From an uncultured Flavobacteriia bacterium (GTDB taxonomy: Bacteria > Bacteroidota > Bacteroidia > Flavobacteriales > Flavobacteriaceae), in the NCBI GenBank assembly GCA_946482495.1, contig CAMLRV010000019.1, forward strand, positions 1 through 17,245: a DNA stretch of 17,245 bases, given 5' to 3'. Positions 5,295 through 12,244 of the stretch are shown one piece after another; the stretch's first letter is position 1, and each line of letters starts with the position of its first letter. The position numbers and the translations under genes are program-made. The notes below the pieces were generated by a model that saw only the letters and a list, made by a program, of their open reading frames with translations, was not told where the DNA came from and ran no database searches.

Positions 5295-8200
5295 TTATCT
5301 TTTTAAACTAAAGTGCGATTTGAATTCTTTTTGAACGCCACCTTGTTTGTATTCAATTCGGAACCAGTAATCTGTTGATGGTACTTCTTTTCCATTAAAT
5401 TTTCCATCCCAACCATTTCCGTAAGCGTCAATTTGTTTCATTAATTTTCCATAGCGATCGAAAATGTAAATTTTTGCTTCAAATTCGGCAGTTAAACCTT
5501 TAATATTCCAAGTGTCGTTATAACCATCGCCATTAGGTGTGAAATAATTTGGATACGAAATAGTAGCCATAGGTTCTGAGTTTTTCTCCCCACAACCATT
5601 AATATCTCTCACATAAATGGTATAAATATCATTTTCTAAATTGGTAAATACCGGACTTGTTTGCCAATCAATTTGGTCTAAACTGTATTCGTAAGTTCCA
5701 AATCCACCAATCACAACTGCTTGAATTGTTGATAAACCACTTGCGAAAACTTCTGAAATTAATTGTACTTCCACAAATTGAGGCGCTGAAGAAATTACAA
5801 TTTGTGTTTCGTCTTCTTTAGCACATAATGTTGTTGTATTAGTTACAACTACTTTATAAATTCCATTTGCTGAAGCATTGAAAATTGCATTTTCTTGTCC
5901 ACCTGTTGTGTCTGGGTTAGTTGGTGTCCAAGTATACGTGTAATTTCCTGGTGTTGCTGGAGTGGCATTAATAGCATAACTTCCAGCGCCAGTACCTGGT
6001 TGAACACATAAAACTTCTAATCCTGGAATATCAAAGTCTGGTAGTGGATTTACTACTAAATCTACATATTGACCTAATCCAACACAATCGTTATTTAAAT
6101 TACTATCTACTCTCACCCAAATATTTTGTAGGTTCGGAGTTATGTTTCTGTAACCATCTGGATCCGTAGTGTTGATAGCATTTTGTTCAGCTAAAGCATC
6201 GGTTTGACTTTCATAAAACGTAACAATTAAATTTTGATTACCTGGAAATAAAGCTAAAATTGTAGCCGTAGCCGGATTGAAATCAAAATAATCGATACCA
6301 TCATCATTTGGATCACTTAAGTTTATATAATCATCACATTCTGTTAAAATAATTTTTTGAAAACTAGCCGGAATTTGCGTGGCAGAAACGACTAAATTAA
6401 CTTGAGTAGTTCTGATACAACCGTTTTCATTTTCAATACGAGCCCAAACTACACCATTATTTGGTGAATTGAAACTTGTGTCATTTGTAATTGGACTAAT
6501 ATTATTTTGAGCATTTGTTTGTGATAAATAATAAGTGAAAATTAAATTATTTTGGTTCGAAATTAAGATGTTGGCTTCCGTTAAATTAAAATCAGAAATG
6601 GCATCCGTGTCATCATCACATTGTCTTAAAGTAACTACACTATTAACAATTGGTAAAGGTGTTACCACCGCATTAAAACTTGTTGTATTGAAACAGTTTG
6701 TAAGTGTGTTAAATAAACGAACATAAATGATTTTGTCTCCACCAGTATAAGAAGTAATAGCATTAGAACCATCAATTGCTTCACTTTGCAATAAATGATA
6801 AGTTACTGTAACATCTGTTTGGTTATTTAAAATTTCTGTTGTTTTTGTTGTTAAAACAAATGTGGTTTGTCCGTTTGTATCGTTTCCATCTGAAGTATTG
6901 TCACAAACTTTTAAATCTGTAATTGGAACTAATGTTGGAATATCGTAATTATTTACAACCACATTTGAAGATAAAGCTGGACATACGCCACTTGCCGGAA
7001 TGGTATACGTATACGTTCCACTTACATCAACCGCTGGATTAAAAACTCCTGTTCCACTAGCTAAAGCTGGACTCCAAGTTCCACCTGTTGTTACACCTGT
7101 TCCAAGTAATGCAAATAAATCAAAGGAAGCGGCGTTTTTACAAGTGTTTTTTGTTGCATTTGTTCCAGCATTATTTGATGGAATGATTGTTACATTAACT
7201 TTTACAGTAATAAATGTCAAAGCTGTATTACATGATTTTGTAAATGAATAGGTGTATTCTCCAGCAATGTTAACAGCAGGATCAAAAGTATTTCCAGTTA
7301 GAGGTGCACCACCAGCCGGAACTGTCCATGTTCCTCCAGGTCCTGGATTCCCTTCAATTGCATCAAATAAATCTGTAGTTGCTGAAGAACATACATCCAC
7401 ATCAGTATCTCTTGGAGCACTTCCAAATCCTGAATAGTATCCAGCATAACCAGCAGCACCACTTGAACCAAAAACTCCAACAGCTAATGGGCCTGTTGAA
7501 ACTACATTTACATTCCCAGAATATCCAGAAATTCTATAAGTTACCCAATCTGTATTTCCTAAAACAGTTTGTGCTTGTGAAGGATTTATAGGAGTTCCAT
7601 TAACCGTAATTGTGGCATTTGAATAGGTTAAAACCATTAAATCAGAATCGTAAGTATTATTTCCGATTTGATCAATTGCAGGTAAGTAAACAGATTCTTG
7701 GAAGAAACAACTTAATGGTGGAATAAAATTCAAACCTGAAGTTGGACTTGAAGCAGCACCTCCAATTAATTGATAAGCAAAAACAGGTTTAGATGATTTT
7801 ACATAAATATTCTTATTTGTGGTTCCTTGGTATTCTGAATTGGGAACTAAATAATAATCACCAGCATTTAAAGTTGTTGCTGCCACCGCATTTCCATTTA
7901 CGAAAATTTGAGTATTGTCTTCATCAGCAATAATTAATGGTTGTTCCATTTCAGGTAAACCATTTCCCTCAATAAAAATATATTCTGTTCCAATTTGAGC
8001 AGAAGAAACAATTTGATCTAATGTAAAATCGGAACCACTGCTAGTGACACCGCCTGTTGCATTTCCTGTACTTACTGCCACTGGTTTTGTGGCTGTTAGT
8101 GAAGCTCCAATAAATCCAGTCCAGTTATCTGAATTATCTGCATAACCACTAAATACAATCGATTCCCCTTCGTTTAAAATAAAAGTTTGGGTATCTGCAG

Positions 8201-8762
8201 TAATTATACCAGTTCCCGACATAAATTCCACATCCGGATTGTAGTCAGATAAAGTAATAGAAGTATTATCTTCAGTAGCCATCACACTTGATACGAAATT
8301 TCTAATTGAAACTTCTCCACCTTGAGGTGTACTTCCTAATCTGAAATTTAAACCGATTCCTGGTTTTCCTTTAGAAATTAAGGTTTCAGCGTGATTCGTA
8401 TGACGCATTCTAAAACTCACATAAAAATCTTTTGGCCCTTCTAAGATTAACCCTTTGTCATTTTGAACTGAGTTAATATCATTTAAGTCTAAAAACATTT
8501 TTGTTGGTTGCCCATTTCCTACAGTTACTACAACTGGGTTGGTTTGAGAAACTGTAAAAGGTGAACCTGAAATAGGTGTACCATTTCCGTCTTTTACAGT
8601 AACTTGAAAAGGAGTAGTTTCTGCTGTTGAAATATATAAGTAATGATCTTGAATTGCAGTATCATCTCTAGAATGTAAAGGTGGTAACCAATGCTTATTA
8701 CTTAATTGAGCATTTGATATAAATGTGAAGAATAAAGTTAGTATGAATATAAATTTTTTCAT
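5295..8762 (-). CDS. T9SS type B secreted surface protein with IgGFc-binding-like N-terminus
   Basis: This 1155-residue protein is predicted to cross the inner membrane by a Sec signal peptide (about residues 1-19, ending in SNAQ) and the outer membrane by type IX secretion. Residues 25-450 resemble the IgGFc-binding N-terminal beta domain found in many Bacteroidota surface proteins. Two related modules follow (about 455-525 and 538-605), each with a GTW motif and a later TYTY/YTYSF strand. Three further modules (about 607-705, 706-793 and 800-908) share a cysteine-Asp start and an (I/V)W(V/A)R or IYVR strand. An Ig-like region runs from about 915 to 990. The last 87 residues, from YPNYFTPNGDGYNDTW through FDRYGKL and GWDGKFNG, are a gliding-motility-associated type B sorting domain. 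It is probably an adhesin or matrix protein; the ligand is unknown. A good promoter precedes it. Confidence 0.9.
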   Translation of the reverse strand: MKKFIFILTLFFTFISNAQLSNKHWLPPLHSRDDTAIQDHYLYISTAETTPFQVTVKDGNGTPISGSPFTVSQTNPVVVTVGNGQPTKMFLDLNDINSVQNDKGLILEGPKDFYVSFRMRHTNHAETLISKGKPGIGLNFRLGSTPQGGEVSIRNFVSSVMATEDNTSITLSDYNPDVEFMSGTGIITADTQTFILNEGESIVFSGYADNSDNWTGFIGASLTATKPVAVSTGNATGGVTSSGSDFTLDQIVSSAQIGTEYIFIEGNGLPEMEQPLIIADEDNTQIFVNGNAVAATTLNAGDYYLVPNSEYQGTTNKNIYVKSSKPVFAYQLIGGAASSPTSGLNFIPPLSCFFQESVYLPAIDQIGNNTYDSDLMVLTYSNATITVNGTPINPSQAQTVLGNTDWVTYRISGYSGNVNVVSTGPLAVGVFGSSGAAGYAGYYSGFGSAPRDTDVDVCSSATTDLFDAIEGNPGPGGTWTVPAGGAPLTGNTFDPAVNIAGEYTYSFTKSCNTALTFITVKVNVTIIPSNNAGTNATKNTCKNAASFDLFALLGTGVTTGGTWSPALASGTGVFNPAVDVSGTYTYTIPASGVCPALSSNVVVNNYDIPTLVPITDLKVCDNTSDGNDTNGQTTFVLTTKTTEILNNQTDVTVTYHLLQSEAIDGSNAITSYTGGDKIIYVRLFNTLTNCFNTTSFNAVVTPLPIVNSVVTLRQCDDDTDAISDFNLTEANILISNQNNLIFTYYLSQTNAQNNISPITNDTSFNSPNNGVVWARIENENGCIRTTQVNLVVSATQIPASFQKIILTECDDYINLSDPNDDGIDYFDFNPATATILALFPGNQNLIVTFYESQTDALAEQNAINTTDPDGYRNITPNLQNIWVRVDSNLNNDCVGLGQYVDLVVNPLPDFDIPGLEVLCVQPGTGAGSYAINATPATPGNYTYTWTPTNPDTTGGQENAIFNASANGIYKVVVTNTTTLCAKEDETQIVISSAPQFVEVQLISEVFASGLSTIQAVVIGGFGTYEYSLDQIDWQTSPVFTNLENDIYTIYVRDINGCGEKNSEPMATISYPNYFTPNGDGYNDTWNIKGLTAEFEAKIYIFDRYGKLMKQIDAYGNGWDGKFNGKEVPSTDYWFRIEYKQGGVQKEFKSHFSLKR

Positions 8763-8782
8763 TATTAGTGTTTAAGGAACAA

Positions 8783-8812
8783 CAAATTTATTCTATTTAT
8801 ATTAAATTCAAA
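8783..8812 (-). promoter_or_regulatory. Promoter of the T9SS surface protein gene
   Basis: On the minus strand TTTG (8812-8809) is followed after 18 bases by TAAATTTG (8790-8783), matching the Bacteroidota pattern TTTG-N(17-23)-TAnnTTTG. It lies about 20 bases before the ATG, giving a leader of about 15 bases. This is the best complete promoter match I found in the window. Confidence 0.7.
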
Positions 8813-8822
8813 TAAATTAAAC

Positions 8823-8850
8823 AAAAAAGACGCTGAAAAGCGTCTTTTTT
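8823..8850 (-). terminator. Intrinsic terminator of the Omp28-like gene
   Basis: AAAAAAGACGCT pairs with AGCGTCTTTTTT around a four-base loop. It lies 19 bases after the stop codon of the minus-strand lipoprotein gene and upstream of the T9SS gene promoter, so it separates the two units. Confidence 0.87.
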
Positions 8851-8869
8851 AACAATTTTTTATTTTCAA

Positions 8870-9709
8870 TTATAGGTTTTCTTCAAATGTTTGGTTCACA
8901 TTTGGTGCAGCACCTCTAACATTAACCGCTTTTCCTGTTGAATCAATTACGAAAGCAACAAAGCTAATATTGTTTGCATCAACAACACTTCCAGGAACGG
9001 CAACGTTGAAGTTTTTTGTAATTGTAGCGCCATCAGTAGTACCTGTTAAATCATCACCGTTAACTAAGTTTGTTAAACAAGCTCTTAATACATGGTTGTG
9101 CTCCATATTTGCGATTGGATTTACACCACCAAAATAAGAAGTTGAATTTGTTTGGTTGTAATGTAAGTGGTCTTCTAAAACGTAAACCACTAATTTTAAT
9201 CCAGTTAAAGTTGCGTCAAATTTGATATTAACGTCTAAGTTAATATTTCCTCCAGCTACAGTAGAGTTTAATGCTAAACCTAAATCTGAATTTACTTTGA
9301 TTTGTTTTTTAACTTCATTAGTACTTGTTTCATTCGCCCAAGTAACTTTTCTGTTTAATTTTGCTGTTGGATATCCTGTTAATCCAATTGAACTTTCTAA
9401 TGGACCTGCATCAGCAAAGTGGTAAGGGTCACTTCCTCCACTACCTCTGTGAATAGCAACTGGGAAAGCTTTTAAATTTTCATTTTCAACTTTTTGAATA
9501 CCATAAATAACTCTTGGGCAATATTGGCACCAAGTTCCAGTATAATCTTCAATTAAAACGTTTTTTGTAAATTTCCCAACAACTGGTATTGTTTCGTCGA
9601 CTGCTGGTGGTGGAGTAGTTCCTGAACCTGATGCGGCGTCATCGCCACCTCCACAAGAAATTAAAAATAGTGTTGTTAATGCAAAAGCATAAGTAGTTAG
9701 TTTTTTCAT
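8870..9709 (-). CDS. Omp28-like thioredoxin-fold lipoprotein
   Basis: This 279-residue lipoprotein has a signal peptide ending in LISC, with C19 lipidated, then GGGDD, fitting export toward the cell surface. A Pro/Thr-rich linker (about 26-42) leads to VLIEDYTGTWCQYCPR, where W60-C61-Q62-Y63-C64-P65 is a thioredoxin-type CxxC site. TGYPTAKLNR (about 115-124) supplies the expected cis-proline. The C-terminal half (about 150-279) is beta-rich and includes YFGGVNPIANMEHNHVLRA. The order fits the Omp28-related outer membrane proteins of Bacteroidota, named after Porphyromonas gingivalis Omp28. The role is probably thiol chemistry or binding outside the inner membrane; activity is unproven. It is divergent from a TlpA-like gene, and the two share upstream motifs. 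Confidence 0.85.
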   Translation of the reverse strand: MKKLTTYAFALTTLFLISCGGGDDAASGSGTTPPPAVDETIPVVGKFTKNVLIEDYTGTWCQYCPRVIYGIQKVENENLKAFPVAIHRGSGGSDPYHFADAGPLESSIGLTGYPTAKLNRKVTWANETSTNEVKKQIKVNSDLGLALNSTVAGGNINLDVNIKFDATLTGLKLVVYVLEDHLHYNQTNSTSYFGGVNPIANMEHNHVLRACLTNLVNGDDLTGTTDGATITKNFNVAVPGSVVDANNISFVAFVIDSTGKAVNVRGAAPNVNQTFEENL

Positions 9710-9714
9710 AATTA

Positions 9715-9745
9715 AAGTAGGTTATGTGTTTGGTTCACAAATAAA
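9715..9745 (-). promoter_or_regulatory. Promoter and leader motif of the Omp28-like gene
   Basis: On the minus strand TTTATTTGTG (9745-9736) contains a one-mismatch version of TAnnTTTG, with no TTG at -33. Twelve bases later AACCTACTT (9723-9715) lies just before the start codon. The same two motifs occur upstream of the divergent TlpA-like gene. Confidence 0.45.
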
Positions 9746-9791
9746 TGAATAATTTTCTTTCTGTCGAAATTTATTATTGAATTACCTAAAT

Positions 9792-9809
9792 TTTCCTATA
9801 ATTAGGAAA
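9792..9809. promoter_or_regulatory. Operator-like palindrome in the divergent spacer
   Basis: TTTCCTA-TAAT-TAGGAAA is a perfect 7-base inverted repeat with a 4-base centre. It lies about 47 bases upstream of the Omp28-side -7 element and 131 bases upstream of the TlpA-side one. The size and symmetry fit a dimeric regulator's site, but in AT-rich DNA chance occurrence is possible and no regulator gene is nearby. Confidence 0.35.
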
Positions 9810-9940
9810 TTATACCGATTATTAATCTATAAAAACCTATAAATCAATAAAATAATTCTAATTAAAAAGCTAGATTTAATGTAAAATTCTTAATTTTTTA
9901 TAAATTAATTTTCCAAAGTGGGAATTTCAAATTTAATTCT

Positions 9941-9976
9941 TTTATTTGTGGCCTAACTTAAATAAACAACCTACTT
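9941..9976 (+). promoter_or_regulatory. Promoter and leader motif of the TlpA-like operon
   Basis: TTTATTTGTG (9941-9950) is identical to the motif on the opposite strand before the Omp28-like gene. AACCTACTT (9968-9976) touches the ATG at 9977. As on the other side, a -33 TTG is missing, which hints that an activator or an alternative sigma factor is used. Confidence 0.45.
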
Positions 9977-10459
9977 ATGAAAAAATGTATTTTATTAATG
10001 ATGTTATTTGCGTCATTTTATGGAATGTCCCAAAAAAATCTACCGAGTCTCGATGTTAAAACATTAGATGGAACTACAAAAAATGTAGTGTCTGCATATA
10101 ACGAAAAAGACAAACTTTATGTTTTTGCATTTTGGGCAACTTGGTGCGCACCTTGTATTGAAGAATTAGATGCCATGAATGATGTGTATGCAGATTGGAA
10201 ATCAGAATTACCAATTGAAATTATTGCCGTTTCTTTAGATGATGCGAGAACTGAAAAAAGAGTAAAACCTTTAGTAAATGGTAAAGGATGGGAATACACT
10301 ATTTTATTAGATAATAATCAAGCACTAAAAAGAGCTTTAGGAATTTCAAATCCTCCTTATTTATTAGTAGTAAAAAATGGCGAAATTGTTTTCACACAAA
10401 ACGGTCATGCTCCTGGAAGTGAAGAAGCATTATTTGAAAAATTAAAATCACTTAAATAA
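9977..10459 (+). CDS. TlpA-like exported thioredoxin-fold protein
   Basis: This 160-residue protein has a Sec signal peptide (about 1-18, MKKCILLMMLFASFYGMSQ) and should work in the periplasm. The mature part is one thioredoxin domain: FAFWATWCAPC with the active site C57-A58-P59-C60, the partner segment IEIIAVSLDD, and cis-proline in NPPYLLV (P126-P127). The CAPC sequence and length fit TlpA/ResA-type thiol-disulfide reductases, which reduce disulfides in exported proteins using electrons from a membrane carrier such as DsbD; no such carrier is in the window. The TAA overlaps the ATG of the next gene (TAATG), so translation is probably coupled to the barrel protein, a likely partner. Confidence 0.88.
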   Translation: MKKCILLMMLFASFYGMSQKNLPSLDVKTLDGTTKNVVSAYNEKDKLYVFAFWATWCAPCIEELDAMNDVYADWKSELPIEIIAVSLDDARTEKRVKPLVNGKGWEYTILLDNNQALKRALGISNPPYLLVVKNGEIVFTQNGHAPGSEEALFEKLKSLK

Positions 10460-12207
10460 TGAAAAAAATTGTTTTAGCAAGTTTGTTATTTGCAGGATTT
10501 TTTTCTCAAGCTCAAGAAACAAACGATTCTATAAAGAAAAATAAACTAAAAATTTTCGGAAGTTTTGAATCCAATGCACAATGGTATACTAACGACGTAA
10601 ACAGAAAAATACAACACGACACGGTTCCTTTACGCTCTAATAATTATTTGTCGTTAAATGCAAATTATGGAAGATTCACCGTTGGAACTCAAATTGAATC
10701 TTATGTTAATGAAGCTTTACTAAACTTTAATCCACAGTACAGAAAAACCGATTTCGGAACGTATTATGCCAATTATAAATCGAAAAAATTAGACATTACC
10801 CTTGGTCATTTTTATGAGCAATTTGGTAGCGGTTTAGCGTTAAGAAGTTGGGAAGACAGATCTTTAGGAATCAATAACGCAATCAGAGGTGGAAGAATAA
10901 ACTATACTCCAATTGAAGGAATTTCATTAACTGGATTATATGGGCGTCACAGAACAGGTTTCAACGTGGCAAAAGGTGATATTTTCGGATTTAATTCCAA
11001 TTTTAATATTACGAAATTACTTAAAAAAGACAACTTCGATTTAAGCTACGGATTTAGTTTTGTTTCTAGAAATGAAGCGTTGCCAGAAGAAGTTAAAAAC
11101 ATTAAAGAAGCAACAAATGTGTTTTCCAACCGTTTAGAATTCAGTAAAAATGCATTCTATATTAATACTGAATATGTTTATAAAACAGAAGATGCATTGA
11201 TTGATTTAGGAGATTTAAATTACGATTTCGTCAAACCAGGAAATGCTTTACTTGTAAATTTTGGTTACTCTAAAAAAGGATTAGGTTTTGATGCAACAGT
11301 AAGAAGAATTGAAAATATGTTCTTCCTTTCTGAAAGAAAACCGCAAGCTTACACAAATTTATTAAGCACAAGCATCAATTACAATGATAGAATTATGAAT
11401 TTTATTCCTAGTTTAACCAAACAGCATCATTCTAATTTGGCTAATATTTATGTGTATCAAGCGCAAAGTCAAGTCATTTTAAACGAGTCGACACAAACGA
11501 ATAAATCTGGAGAAATTGGTGGACAATTTGATATCTATTACGATTTCAAAAAAGGAAGTCCAATTGGTGGAAAATATGGAACTAAAATTGCCATCAATGT
11601 ATCAACTTGGTACAATTTAAAAGCAAAGTATCAATATTATGATGCAGTTGGTGATTACAAACCAGATTATCAAGCGGAATTTTTTGGTTCGAAAGAAAAA
11701 TACTTTTCAGACTATAATATCGAAATTGTAAAGAAACTTTCTTCTAAAGTTAAAACGTCATTAGTTTACATCAATCAATATTATAACAATCAACAAATTC
11801 AAGGTGTTTATCAAGAATTCTTAATCAAAACGAATATTGTTTCATCTGAAACTACATTTTTATTTAAAAATTCAAGATCTTTAACTATCGGTGCAGAACA
11901 CATGTGGGCTGATAACGATAGAAAAAACTGGATGGGTGGAACAATTGAATATAACCACAATGCAAAATGGTCAGTTTATGCTATGGATATGTATAATTAT
12001 GGTTTCGATGAACATTCACAAATTATAAATGAAACGGATTTATTCGACATTCATTTTTATAATTTCGGAACAGCTTATAAAATTGGTAGCGCCAGAATTG
12101 CTTTAAACTACGGTCGTCAACGAGGTGGTTTAGTTTGTGCAGGTGGTGTTTGCCGATTTGTACCACCAAGTACTGGTTTAGGATTACAAATCACCAAATC
12201 ATTCTAA
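10459..12207 (+). CDS. Outer-membrane beta-barrel protein, DUF6029-like
   Basis: This 582-residue protein has a Sec signal peptide ending in SQAQ (about 1-19). The rest is a run of amphipathic strands rich in Tyr, Phe, Asn and Gly, ending in ITKSF, a terminal phenylalanine typical of BAM-inserted barrels. Motifs such as LDITLGHFYEQFGSGLALRSW and GGRINYTP recall the Bacteroidota group DUF6029 (from memory, unverified). The whole protein contains only two cysteines, C560 and C565, in VCAGGVCRF between the last strands, placed to form a loop disulfide. It overlaps the TlpA-like gene by one base and shares a region with an Omp28-like protein, so the disulfide may be their substrate; this is inference. 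The transported or bound ligand is unknown. Confidence 0.8.
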   Translation: MKKIVLASLLFAGFFSQAQETNDSIKKNKLKIFGSFESNAQWYTNDVNRKIQHDTVPLRSNNYLSLNANYGRFTVGTQIESYVNEALLNFNPQYRKTDFGTYYANYKSKKLDITLGHFYEQFGSGLALRSWEDRSLGINNAIRGGRINYTPIEGISLTGLYGRHRTGFNVAKGDIFGFNSNFNITKLLKKDNFDLSYGFSFVSRNEALPEEVKNIKEATNVFSNRLEFSKNAFYINTEYVYKTEDALIDLGDLNYDFVKPGNALLVNFGYSKKGLGFDATVRRIENMFFLSERKPQAYTNLLSTSINYNDRIMNFIPSLTKQHHSNLANIYVYQAQSQVILNESTQTNKSGEIGGQFDIYYDFKKGSPIGGKYGTKIAINVSTWYNLKAKYQYYDAVGDYKPDYQAEFFGSKEKYFSDYNIEIVKKLSSKVKTSLVYINQYYNNQQIQGVYQEFLIKTNIVSSETTFLFKNSRSLTIGAEHMWADNDRKNWMGGTIEYNHNAKWSVYAMDMYNYGFDEHSQIINETDLFDIHFYNFGTAYKIGSARIALNYGRQRGGLVCAGGVCRFVPPSTGLGLQITKSF

Positions 12208-12211
12208 TAAT

Positions 12212-12241
12212 AAAAAACCCAATGTTTACATTGGGTTTTTT
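12212..12241. terminator. Bidirectional intrinsic terminator
   Basis: AAAAAACCCAATG pairs with CATTGGGTTTTTT around a TTTA loop. It lies between the convergent barrel gene (stop at 12207) and the large outer-membrane protein gene (stop at 12245) and can serve both strands. Confidence 0.88.
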
Positions 12242-12244
12242 ATT

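Noticed and set aside
7298..7480. A second minus-strand frame overlapping the T9SS gene, as possible evidence of a frameshift
   Set aside because: The main frame reads through without interruption and keeps the module pattern, so no frameshift is needed.
6535..7591. Several open frames of 60-83 codons within the T9SS gene
   Set aside because: They are shadows of a long, well-supported coding frame; their products are low-complexity with no family features.
9222..9425. A 67-codon plus-strand frame inside the Omp28-like gene
   Set aside because: It is antisense to a well-supported thioredoxin-fold gene and has no promoter or recognisable content.
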